A stretch of DNA of 64,000 bases, taken from positions 5,208,001 to 5,272,000 of the forward strand of contig CAWUCO010000268.1 of NCBI GenBank assembly GCA_963920705.1. The letters run 5' to 3'. This DNA is from Odiellus spinosus (lineage: Eukaryota > Arthropoda > Arachnida > Opiliones > Phalangiidae). This document shows, in pieces, positions 21,985-35,105 of this stretch (position 1 is its first letter; each line of letters opens with the position of its first letter). Under the pieces are notes generated by a model. The model searched no databases and was not told the DNA's origin. It saw nothing but the letters and a program-made list of their open reading frames with translations. The position numbers and the translations under genes are program-made.

Positions 21985-24900
21985 GCATCTAATATCAAAA
22001 AGCGAATTTTGAAAATCTGAAATTTGACTATTTTGATATTGTATGGTTTCTTGAATTGGCCATATTTTTCTTGTTTTTCAACGGATTTTTGAAAACTCTT
22101 ATTATTTTGACTGTCCATTAATTGCTCTTTCGAATGACTTTGGTTTTGTCTAAATTGCAAAATTGTGACAAATATAAAATTGGTTAAAATTAAGCAAAAA
22201 CACTGAAAAATCCAAGATTATTGGATTCAAATGGACACAAAACTTTTGATTTTTAAGCGATTTAGACAAAATTAGACCACTCGAAAGAGCAAATATTGGT
22301 CTATCTAAAAACATGAGTTTTGGAAAATCCCTTGAAAAACATGGAAAATATGGACAATTCAAAAAACATCTAATATCAAAAAGCGAATTTTGAAAATCTG
22401 AAATTTGACTATTTTGATATTCTATGATTTCTTGAATTGGCCATATTTTTCTTGTTTTTCAACGGATTTTTGAAAACTCTTGTTATTTAGACTGTCCATT
22501 AATTGCTCTTTCGAATGACTTTGGTTTTGTCTAAATTGCAAAATTGTGACAAATATAAAATTGGTTAAAATAAAGCAAAAACACTTAAAAATCCAAGATT
22601 ATTGGATTCAAATGGGCACAAAACTTTTGATTTTTAAGCGATTTAGACAAAATTAAGACCACTCGAAAGAGCAAATATTGGTCTATCTAAAAAACAAGAG
22701 TTTTGGAAAATCCGTTGAAAAACATGGAAAATATGGACAATTCAAAAAACATCTAATATCAAAAAGCGAATTTTTAAAATCTGAAATTTGACTATTTTGA
22801 TATTCTATGATTTCTTGAATTGGCCATATTTTTCTTGTTTTTCAACGGATTTTTGAAAACTTTTATTATTTAGACTGTCCATTAATTGCTCTTTCGAATG
22901 ACTTTGGTTTTGTCTAAATTGCAAAATTGTGACAAATATAAAATTGGTTAAAATAAAGCAAAAACACTTAAAAATCCAAGATTATTGGATTCAAATGGAC
23001 ACAAAACTTTTGATTTTTAAGCGATTTAGACAAAATTAAGACCACTCGAAAGAGCAAATATTGGTCTATCTGAAAATCAAGAGTTTTGGAAAATCCGTTG
23101 AAAAACATGGAAAATATGGACAATTCAAAAAACATCTAATATCAAAAAGCGAATTTTGAAAATCTGAAATTTGACTATTTTGATATTGTATGGTTTCTTG
23201 AATTGGCCATATTTTTCTTGTTTTTCAACGGATTTTTGAAAACTCTTATTATTTTGACTGTCCATTAATTGCTCTTTCGAATGACTTTGGTTTTGTCTAA
23301 ATTGCAAAATTGTGACAAATATAAAATTGGTTAAAATTAAGCAAAAACACTTAAAAATCCAAGATTATTGGATTCAAATGGACACAAAACTTTTGATTTT
23401 TAAGCGATTTAGACAAAATTAGACCACTCGAAAGAGCAAATATTGGTCTATCTAAAAAACATGAGTTTTGGAAAATCCCTTGAAAAACATGGAATATATG
23501 GACAATTCAAAAAACATCTAATATCAAAAAGCGAATTTTGAAAATCTCAAATTTGACTATTTTGATATTCTATGATTTCTTGAATTGGCCATATTTTTCT
23601 TGTTTTTCAACGGATTTTTGAAAACTCTTATTATTTAGACTGTCCATTAATTGCTCTTTCGAATGACTTTGGTTTTGTCTAAATTGCCAAGACGTGACAA
23701 ATATAAAATTGGTTAAAATAAAGCAAAAACACTTAAAAATCCAAGATTATTGGATTCAAATGGACACAAAACTTTTGATTTTTAAGCGATTTAGACAAAA
23801 TTAAGACCACTCGAAAGAGCAAATATTGGTCTATCTGAAAATCAAGAGTTTTGGAAAATCCGTTGAAAAACATGGAAAATATGGACAATTCAAAAAGCAT
23901 CTAATATCAAAAAGCGAATTTTGAAAATAAGAAATTTGACTATTTTGATATTCTATGATTTCTTGAATTTGCCATATTTTTCTTGTTTTTCAACGGATTT
24001 TTGAAAACTGTTATTATTTAGACTGTCCATTAATTGCTCTTTCGAATGACTTTGGTTTTGTCTAAATTGCCAAGACGTGACAAATATAAAATTGGTTAAA
24101 ATAAAGCAAAAACACTTAAAAATCCAAGATTATTGGATTCAAATGGACACAAAACTTTTGATTTTTAAGCGATTTAGACAAAATTAAGACCACTCGAAAG
24201 AGCAAATATTGGTCTATCTGAAAATCAAGAGTTTTGGAAAATCCGTTGAAAAACATGGAATATATGGACAATTCAAAAAACATCTAATATCAAAAAGCGA
24301 ATTTTGAAAATCTCAAATTTGACTATTTTGATATTCTATGATTTCTTGAATTGGCCATATTTTTCTTGTTTTTCAACGGATTTTTGAAAACTCTTATTAT
24401 TTAGACTGTCCATTAATTGCTCTTTCGAATGACTTTGGTTTTGTCTAAATTGCCAAGACGTGACAAATATAAAATTGGTTAAAATAAAGCAAAAACACTT
24501 AAAAATCCAAGATTATTGGATTCAAATGGACACAAAACTTTTGATTTTTAAGCGATTTAGACAAAATTAAGACCACTCGAAAGAGCAAATATTGGTCTAT
24601 CTGAAAATCAAGAGTTTTGGAAAATCCGTTGAAAAACATGGAAAATATGGACAATTCAAAAAACATCTAATATCAAAAAGCGAATTTTTAAAATCTGAAA
24701 TTTGACTATTTTGATATTCTATGATTTCTTGAATTGGCCATATTTTTCTTGTTTTTCAACGGATTTTTGAAAACTTTTATTATTTAGACTGTCCATTAAT
24801 TGCTCTTTCGAATGACTTTGGTTTTGTCTAAATTGCAAAATTGTGACAAATATAAAATTGGTTAAAATAAAGCAAAAACACTTAAAAATCCAAGATTATT

Positions 24901-27900
24901 GGTTTAAACTGGACTCAAAACTTTTGATTTTTAAGCGATTTAGACAAAATTAAGACCACTCGAAAGAGCAAATATTGGTCTATCTGAAAATCAAGAGTTT
25001 TGGAAAATCCGTTGAAAAACATGGAAAATATGGACAATTCAAAAAACATCTAATATCAAAAAGCGAATTTTGAAAATCTGAAATTTGACTATTTTGATAT
25101 TGTATGGTTTCTTGAATTGGCCATATTTTTCTTGTTTTTCAACGGATTTTTGAAAACTCTTATTATTTTGACTGTCCATTAATTGCTCTTTCGAATGACT
25201 TTTGTTTTGTCTAAATTGCAAAATTGTGACAAATATAAAATTGGTTAAAATTAAGCAAAAACACTTAAAAATCCAAGATTATTGGATTCAAATGGACACA
25301 AAACTTTTGATTTTTAAGCGATTTAGACAAAATTAAGACCACTCGAAAGAGCAAATATTGGTCTATCTGAAAATCAAGAGTTTTGGAAAATCCGTTGAAA
25401 AACATGGAAAATATGGACAATTCAAAAAGCATCTAATATCAAAAAGCGAATTTTGAAAATAAGAAATTTGACTATTTTGATATTCTATGATTTCTTGAAT
25501 TTGCCATATTTTTCTTGTTTTTCAACGGATTTTTGAAAACTGTTATTATTTAGACTGTCCATTAATTGCTCTTTCGAATGACTTTGGTTTTGTCTAAATT
25601 GCCAAGACGTGACAAATATAAAATTGGTTAAAATAAAGCAAAAACACTTAAAAATCCAAGATTATTGGATTCAAATGGACACAAAACTTTTGATTTTTAA
25701 GCGATTTAGACAAAATTAAGACCACTCGAAAGAGCAAATATTGGTCTATCTGAAAATCAAGAGTTTTGGAAAATCCGTTGAAAAACATGGAAAATATGGA
25801 CAATTCAAAAAACATCTAATATCAAAAAGCGAATTTTGAAAATCTGAAATTTGACTATTTTGATATTGTATGGTTTCTTGAATTGGCCATATTTTTCTTG
25901 TTTTTCAACGGATTTTTGAAAACTCTTATTATTTTGACTGTCCATTAATTGCTCTTTCGAATGACTTTGGTTTTGTCTAAATTGCAAAATTGTGACAAAT
26001 ATAAAATTGGTTAAAATTAAGCAAAAACACTGAAAAATCCAAGATTATTGGATTCAAATGGACACAAAACTTTTGATTTTTAAGCGATTTAGACAAAATT
26101 AGACCACTCGAAAGAGCAAATATTGGTCTATCTAAAAACATGAGTTTTGGAAAATCCCTTGAAAAACATGGAAAATATGGACAATTCAAAAAACATCTAA
26201 TATCAAAAAGCGAATTTTGATAATCTGAAATTTGACTATTTTGATATTCTATGATTTCTTGAATTGGCCATATTTTTCTTGTTTTTCAACGGATTTTTGA
26301 AAACTCTTGTTATTTAGACTGTCCATTAATTGCTCTTTCGAATGACTTTGGTTTTGTCTAAATTGCAAAATTGTGACAAATATAAAATTGGTTAAAATAA
26401 AGCAAAAACACTTAAAAATCCAAGATTATTGGATTCAAATGGGCACAAAACTTTTGATTTTTAAGCGATTTAGACAAAATTAAGACCACTCGAAAGAGCA
26501 AATATTGGTCTATCTAAAAAACAAGAGTTTTGGAAAATCCGTTGAAAAACATGGAAAATATGGACAATTCAAAAAACATCTAATATCAAAAAGCGAATTT
26601 TTAAAATCTGAAATTTGACTATTTTGATATTCTATGATTTCTTGAATTGGCCATATTTTTCTTGTTTTTCAACGGATTTTTGAAAACTTTTATTATTTAG
26701 ACTGTCCATTAATTGCTCTTTCGAATGACTTTGGTTTTGTCTAAATTGCAAAATTGTGACAAATATAAAATTGGTTAAAATAAAGCAAAAACACTTAAAA
26801 ATCCAAGATTATTGGATTCAAATGGACACAAAACTTTTGATTTTTAAGCGATTTAGACAAAATTAAGACCACTCGAAAGAGCAAATATTGGTCTATCTGA
26901 AAATCAAGAGTTTTGGAAAATCCGTTGAAAAACATGGAAAATATGGACAATTCAAAAAACATCTAATATCAAAAAGCGAATTTTGAAAATCTGAAATTTG
27001 ACTATTTTGATATTGTATGGTTTCTTGAATTGGCCATATTTTTCTTGTTTTTCAACGGATTTTTGAAAACTCTTATTATTTTGACTGTCCATTAATTGCT
27101 CTTTCGAATGACTTTGGTTTTGTCTAAATTGCAAAATTGTGACAAATATAAAATTGGTTAAAATTAAGCAAAAACACTTAAAAATCCAAGATTATTGGAT
27201 TCAAATGGACACAAAACTTTTGATTTTTAAGCGATTTAGACAAAATTAGACAACTCGAAAGAGCAAATATTGGTCTATCTAAAAAACATGAGTTTTGGAA
27301 AATCCCTTGAAAAACATGGAATATATGGACAATTCAAAAAACATCTAATATCAAAAAGCGAATTTTGAAAATCTCAAATTTGACTATTTTGATATTCTAT
27401 GATTTCTTGAATTGGCCATATTTTTCTTGTTTTTCAACGGATTTTTGAAAACTCTTATTATTTAGACTGTCCATTAATTGCTCTTTCGAATGACTTTGGT
27501 TTTGTCTAAATTGCCAAGACGTGACAAATATAAAATTGGTTAAAATAAAGCAAAAACACTTAAAAATCCAAGATTATTGGATTCAAATGGACACAAAACT
27601 TTTGATTTTTAAGCGATTTAGACAAAATTAAGACCACTCGAAAGAGCAAATATTGGTCTATCTGAAAATCAAGAGTTTTGGAAAATCCGTTGAAAAACAT
27701 GGAAAATATGGACAATTCAAAAAACATCTAATATCAAAAAGCGAATTTTTAAAATCTGAAATTTGACTATTTTGATATTCTATGATTTCTTGAATTGGCC
27801 ATATTTTTCTTGTTTTTCAACGGATTTTTGAAAACTTTTATTATTTAGACTGTCCATTAATTGCTCTTTCGAATGACTTTGGTTTTGTCTAAATTGCAAA

Positions 27901-28811
27901 ATTGTGACAAATATAAAATTGGTTAAAATAAAGCAAAAACACTTAAAAATCCAAGATTATTGGTTTAAACTGGACTCAAAACTTTTGATTTTTAAGCGAT
28001 TTAGACAAAATTAAGACCACTCGAAAGAGCAAATATTGGTCTATCTGAAAATCAAGAGTTTTGGAAAATCCGTTGAAAAACATGGAAAATATGGACAATT
28101 CAAAAAACATCTAATATCAAAAAGCGAATTTTGAAAATCTGAAATTTGACTATTTTGATATTGTATGGTTTCTTGAATTGGCCATATTTTTCTTGTTTTT
28201 CAACGGATTTTTGAAAACTCTTATTATTTTGACTGTCCATTAATTGCTCTTTCGAATGACTTTTGTTTTGTCTAAATTGCAAAATTGTGACAAATATAAA
28301 ATTGGTTAAAATAAAGCAAAAACACTTAAAAATCCAAGATTATTGGATTCAAATGGACACAAAACTTTTGATTTTTAAGCGATTTAGACAAAATTAAGAC
28401 CACTCGAAAGAGCAAATATTGGTCTATCTGAAAATCAAGAGTTTTGGAAAATCCGTTGAAAAACATGGAAAATATGGACAATTCAAAAAGCATCTAATAT
28501 CAAAAAGCGAATTTTGAAAATAAGAAATTTGACTATTTTGATATTCTATGATTTCTTGAATTTGCCATATTTTTCTTGTTTTTCAACGGATTTTTGAAAA
28601 CTGTTATTATTTAGACTGTCCATTAATTGCTCTTTCGAATGACTTTGGTTTTGTCTAAATTGCCAAGACGTGACAAATATAAAATTGGTTAAAATAAAGC
28701 AAAAACACTTAAAAATCCAAGATTATTGGATTCAAATGGACACAAAACTTTTGATTTTTAAGCGATTTAGACAAAATTAAGACCACTCGAAAGAGCAAAT
28801 ATTGGTCTATC
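21985..28811 (-). repeat. Higher-order repeat pair: 10-unit copy (3827 bp) and 8-unit copy (about 3.0 kb)
   Basis: Copy 1 is about 21985-25811 and copy 2 about 25812-28811. Shared rare changes include CACTGAAAAATCC (22202 and 26029), AAATGGGCACAAAAC (near 22611 and 26438), GAATATATGG (23492 and 27319), and GGTTTAAACTGGACTC (near 24901 and 27962). The offset is 3827 bp at first and 3061 bp further on, so the copies differ by two units. Copy 1 has the GAATATATGG unit twice (23492 and 24258), which suggests a two-unit gain there. Confidence 0.9.
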
Positions 28812-31800
28812 TAAAAAACAAGAGTTTTGGAAAATCCGTTGAAAAACATGGAAAATATAGCCAATTCAAAAAACATCTAATATCAAAAAGCGAATTTTGA
28901 AAATCTGAAATTTGACTATTTTGATATTCTATGATTTCTTGAATTGGCCATATTTTTCTTGTTTTTCAACGGATTTTTGAAAACTCTTATTATTTAGACT
29001 GTCCATTAATTGCTCTTTTGAATGACTTTGGTTTTGTCTAAATTGCAAAATTGTGACAAATATCAAATTTGTTAAAATAAAGCAAAAACACTTAAAAATC
29101 CAAGATAATTGGATTAAAATGGACACAAAACTTTTGATTTTTAAGCGATTTAGACAAAATTAAGACTACTCGAAAGAGCAAATATTGGTCTATCTAAAAA
29201 ACAAGAGTTTTGGAAAATCCGTTGAAAAACATGGAAAATATGGACAATTCAAAAAACATCTAATATCAAAAAGCGAATTTTGAAAATCTGAAATTTGACT
29301 ATTTTGATATTGTATGGTTTCTTGAATTGGCCATATTTTTCTTGTTTTTCAACGGATTTTTGAAAACTGTTATTATTTAGACTGTCCATTAATTGCTCTT
29401 TCGAATGACTTTGGTTTTGTCTAAATTGCCAAGACGTGACAAATATAAAATTGGTTAAAATAAAGCAAAAACACTTAAAAATCCAAGATTATTGGATTCA
29501 AATGGACACAAAACTTTTGATTTTTAAGCGATTTAGACAAAATTAAGACCACTCGAAAGAGCAAATATTGGTCTATCTGAAAATCAAGAGTTTTGGAAAA
29601 TCCGTTGAAAAACATGGAAAATATGGACAATTCAAAAAGCATCTAATATCAAAAAGCGAATTTTGAAAATAAGAAATTTGACTATTTTGATATTCTATGA
29701 TTTCTTGAATTTGCCATATTTTTCTTGTTTTTCAACGGATTTTTGAAAACTGTTATTATTTAGACTGTCCATTAATTGCTCTTTCGAATGACTTTGGTTT
29801 TGTCTAAATTGCCAAGACGTGACAAATATAAAATTGGTTAAAATAAAGCAAAAACACTTAAAAATCCAAGATTATTGGATTCAAATGGACACAAAACTTT
29901 TGATTTTTAAGCGATTTAGACAAAATTAAGACCACTCGAAAGAGCAAATATTGGTCTATCTGAAAATCAAGAGTTTTGGAAAATCCGTTGAAAAACATGG
30001 AAAATATGGACAATTCAAAAAACATCTAATATCAAAAAGCGAATTTTGAAAATCTGAAATTTGACTATTTTGATATTGTATGATTTCTTGAATTGGCCAT
30101 ATTTTTCTTGTTTTTCAACGGATTTTTGAAAACTCTTGTTATTAAGACTGTCCATTAATTGCTCTTTCGAATGACTTTGGTTTTGTCTAAATTGCAAAAT
30201 TGTGACAAATATAAAATTGGTTAAAATAAAGCAAAAACACTTAAAAATCCAAGATTATTGGATTCAAATGGACACAAAACTTTTGAATTTTAAGCGATTT
30301 AGACAAAATTAAGACTACTCGAAAGAGCAAATATTGGTCTATCTAAAAAACAAGAGTTTTGGAAAATCCGTTGAAAAACATGGAAAATATAGCCAATTCA
30401 AAAAACATCTAATATCAAAAAGCGAATTTTGAAAATCTGAAATTTGACTATTTTGATATTCTATGATTTCTTGAATTGGCCATATTTTTCTTGTTTTTCA
30501 ACGGATTTTTGAAAACTCTTATTATTTAGACTGTCCATTAATTGCTCTTTTGAATGACTTTGGTTTTGTCTAAATTGCAAAATTGTGACAAATATCAAAT
30601 TTGTTAAAATAAAGCAAAAACACTTAAAAATCCAAGATAATTGGATTAAAATGGACACAAAACTTTTGATTTTTAAGCGATTTAGACAAAATTAAGACTA
30701 CTCGAAAGAGCAAATATTGGTCTATCTAAAAAACAAGAGTTTTGGAAAATCCGTTGAAAAACATGGAAAATATGGACAATTCAAAAAACATCTAATATCA
30801 AAAAGCGAATTTTGAAAATCTGAAATTTGACTATTTTGATATTGTATGGTTTCTTGAATTGGCCATATTTTTCTTGTTTTTCAACGGATTTTTGAAAACT
30901 GTTATTATTTAGACTGTCCATTAATTGCTCTTTCGAATGACTTTGGTTTTGTCTAAATTGCCAAGACGTGACAAATATAAAATTGGTTAAAATAAAGCAA
31001 AAACACTTAAAAATCCAAGATTATTGGATTCAAATGGACACAAAACTTTTGATTTTTAAGCGATTTAGACAAAATTAAGACCACTCGAAAGAGCAAATAT
31101 TGGTCTATCTGAAAATCAAGAGTTTTGGAAAATCCGTTGAAAAACATGGAAAATATGGACAATTCAAAAAGCATCTAATATCAAAAAGCGAATTTTGAAA
31201 ATAAGAAATTTGACTATTTTGATATTCTATGATTTCTTGAATTTGCCATATTTTTCTTGTTTTTCAACGGATTTTTGAAAACTGTTATTATTTAGACTGT
31301 CCATTAATTGCTCTTTCGAATGACTTTGGTTTTGTCTAAATTGCCAAGACGTGACAAATATAAAATTGGTTAAAATAAAGCAAAAACACTTAAAAATCCA
31401 AGATTATTGGATTCAAATGGACACAAAACTTTTGATTTTTAAGCGATTTAGACAAAATTAAGACCACTCGAAAGAGCAAATATTGGTCTATCTGAAAATC
31501 AAGAGTTTTGGAAAATCCGTTGAAAAACATGGAAAATATGGACAATTCAAAAAACATCTAATATCAAAAAGCGAATTTTGAAAATCTGAAATTTGACTAT
31601 TTTGATATTGTATGATTTCTTGAATTGGCCATATTTTTCTTGTTTTTCAACGGATTTTTGAAAACTGTTATTATTAAGACTGTCCATTAATTGCTCTTTC
31701 GAATGACTTTGGTTTTGTCTAAATTGCAAAATTGTGACAAATATAAAATTGGTTAAAATAAAGCAAAAACACTTAAAAATCCAAGATTATTGGATTCAAA

Positions 31801-34800
31801 TGGACACAAAACTTTTGAATTTTAAGCGATTTAGACAAAATTAAGACTACTCGAAAGAGCAAATATTGGTCTATCTAAAAAACAAGAGTTTTGGAAAATC
31901 CGTTGAAAAACATGGAAAATATAGCCAATTCAAAAAACATCTAATATCAAAAAGCGAATTTTGAAAATCTGAAATTTGACTATTTTGATATTCTATGATT
32001 TCTTGAATTGGCCATATTTTTCTTGTTTTTCAACGGATTTTTGAAAACTCTTATTATTTAGACTGTCCATTAATTGCTCTTTTGAATGACTTTGGTTTTG
32101 TCTAAATTGCAAAATTGTGACAAATATCAAATTTGTTAAAATAAAGCAAAAACACTTAAAAATCCAAGATAATTGGATTAAAATGGACACAAAACTTTTG
32201 ATTTTTAAGCGATTTAGACAAAATTAAGACTACTCGAAAGAGCAAATATTGGTCTATCTAAAAAACAAGAGTTTTGGAAAATCCGTTGAAAAACATGGAA
32301 AATATGGACAATTCAAAAAACATCTAATATCAAAAAGCGAATTTTGAAAATCTGAAATTTGACTATTTTGATATTGTATGGTTTCTTGAATTGGCCATAT
32401 TTTTCTTGTTTTTCAACGGATTTTTGAAAACTGTTATTATTTAGACTGTCCATTAATTGCTCTTTCGAATGACTTTGGTTTTGTCTAAATTGCCAAGACG
32501 TGACAAATATAAAATTGGTTAAAATAAAGCAAAAACACTTAAAAATCCAAGATTATTGGATTCAAATGGACACAAAACTTTTGATTTTTAAGCGATTTAG
32601 GCAAAATTAAGACCACTCGAAAGAGCAAATATTGGTCTATCTGAAAATCAAGAGTTTTGGAAAATCCGTTGAAAAACATGGAAAATATGGACAATTCAAA
32701 AAGCATCTAATATCAAAAAGCGAATTTTGAAAATAAGAAATTTGACTATTTTGATATTCTATGATTTCTTGAATTTGCCATATTTTTCTTGTTTTTCAAC
32801 GGATTTTTGAAAACTGTTATTATTTAGACTGTCCATTAATTGCTCTTTCGAATGACTTTGGTTTTGTCTAAATTGCCAAGACGTGACAAATATAAAATTG
32901 GTTAAAATAAAGCAAAAACACTTAAAAATCCAAGATTATTGGATTCAAATGGACACAAAACTTTTGATTTTTAAGCGATTTAGACAAAATTAAGACCACT
33001 CGAAAGAGCAAATATTGGTCTATCTGAAAATCAAGAGTTTTGGAAAATCCGTTGAAAAACATGGAAAATATGGACAATTCAAAAAACATCTAATATCAAA
33101 AAGCGAATTTTGAAAATCTGAAATTTGACTATTTTGATATTGTATGATTTCTTGAATTGGCCATATTTTTCTTGTTTTTCAACGGATTTTTGAAAACTCT
33201 TGTTATTAAGACTGTCCATTAATTGCTCTTTCGAATGACTTTGGTTTTGTCTAAATTGCAAAATTGTGACAAATATAAAATTGGTTAAAATAAAGCAAAA
33301 ACACTTAAAAATCCAAGATTATTGGATTCAAATGGACACAAAACTTTTGAATTTTAAGCGATTTAGACAAAATTAAGACTACTCGAAAGAGCAAATATTG
33401 GTCTATCTAAAAAACAAGAGTTTTGGAAAATCCGTTGAAAAACATGGAAAATATAGCCAATTCAAAAAACATCTAATATCAAAAAGCGAATTTTGAAAAT
33501 CTGAAATTTGACTATTTTGATATTCTATGATTTCTTGAATTGGCCATATTTTTCTTGTTTTTCAACGGATTTTTGAAAACTCTTATTATTTAGACTGTCC
33601 ATTAATTGCTCTTTTGAATGACTTTGGTTTTGTCTAAATTGCAAAATTGTGACAAATATCAAATTTGTTAAAATAAAGCAAAAACACTTAAAAATCCAAG
33701 ATAATTGGATTAAAATGGACACAAAACTTTTGATTTTTAAGCGATTTAGACAAAATTAAGACTACTCGAAAGAGCAAATATTGGTCTATCTAAAAAACAA
33801 GAGTTTTGGAAAATCCGTTGAAAAACATGGAAAATATGGACAATTCAAAAAACATCTAATATCAAAAAGCGAATTTTGAAAATCTGAAATTTGACTATTT
33901 TGATATTGTATGGTTTCTTGAATTGGCCATATTTTTCTTGTTTTTCAACGGATTTTTGAAAACTGTTATTATTTAGACTGTCCATTAATTGCTCTTTCGA
34001 ATGACTTTGGTTTTGTCTAAATTGCCAAGACGTGACAAATATAAAATTGGTTAAAATAAAGCAAAAACACTTAAAAATCCAAGATTATTGGATTCAAATG
34101 GACACAAAACTTTTGATTTTTAAGCGATTTAGACAAAATTAAGACCACTCGAAAGAGCAAATATTGGTCTATCTGAAAATCAAGAGTTTTGGAAAATCCG
34201 TTGAAAAACATGGAAAATATGGACAATTCAAAAAACATCTAATATCAAAAAGCGAATTTTGAAAATCTGAAATTTGACTATTTTGATATTGTATGATTTC
34301 TTGAATTGGCCATATTTTTCTTGTTTTTCAACGGATTTTTGAAAACTCTTGTTATTAAGACTGTCCATTAATTGCTCTTTCGAATGACTTTGGTTTTGTC
34401 TAAATTGCAAAATTGTGACAAATATAAAATTGGTTAAAATAAAGCAAAAACACTTAAAAATCCAAGATTATTGGATTCAAATGGACACAAAACTTTTGAA
34501 TTTTAAGCGATTTAGACAAAATTAAGACTACTCGAAAGAGCAAATATTGGTCTATCTAAAAAACAAGAGTTTTGGAAAATCCGTTGAAAAACATGGAAAA
34601 TATAGCCAATTCAAAAAACATCTAATATCAAAAAGCGAATTTTGAAAATCTGAAATTTGACTATTTTGATATTCTATGATTTCTTGAATTGGCCATATTT
34701 TTCTTGTTTTTCAACGGATTTTTGAAAACTCTTATTATTTAGACTGTCCATTAATTGCTCTTTTGAATGACTTTGGTTTTGTCTAAATTGCAAAATTGTG

Positions 34801-35105
34801 ACAAATATCAAATTTGTTAAAATAAAGCAAAAACACTTAAAAATCCAAGATAATTGGATTAAAATGGACACAAAACTTTTGATTTTTAAGCGATTTAGAC
34901 AAAATTAAGACTACTCGAAAGAGCAAATATTGGTCTATCTAAAAAACAAGAGTTTTGGAAAATCCGTTGAAAAACATGGAAAATATGGACAATTCAAAAA
35001 ACATCTAATATCAAAAAGCGAATTTTGAAAATCTGAAATTTGACTATTTTGATATTGTATGGTTTCTTGAATTGGCCATATTTTTCTTGTTTTTCAACGG
35101 ATTTT
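28797..35105 (-). repeat. Four-unit higher-order repeat (1532 bp): three full copies, one three-unit copy, one partial
   Basis: Copies are about 28797-30328, 30329-31860, 31861-33392, 33393-34541 (1149 bp, one unit missing) and a partial to about 35105. Unit a has TATAGCC, CTCTTTTGAATGAC and ATCAAATTTGTT. Unit b has GTATGGTTTC, AAACTGTTATTATT and CCAAGACG. Unit c has GAAAATAAGAAATTTG and GAATTTGCC. Unit d has CTTGTTATTAAGAC and TTTTGAATTTTAAGCG. The fourth copy lacks c. Copies are almost identical; exceptions seen are AAACTGTTATTATTAAGAC in unit d of copy 2 and TTTAGGCAAAATT in copy 3. Confidence 0.93.
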
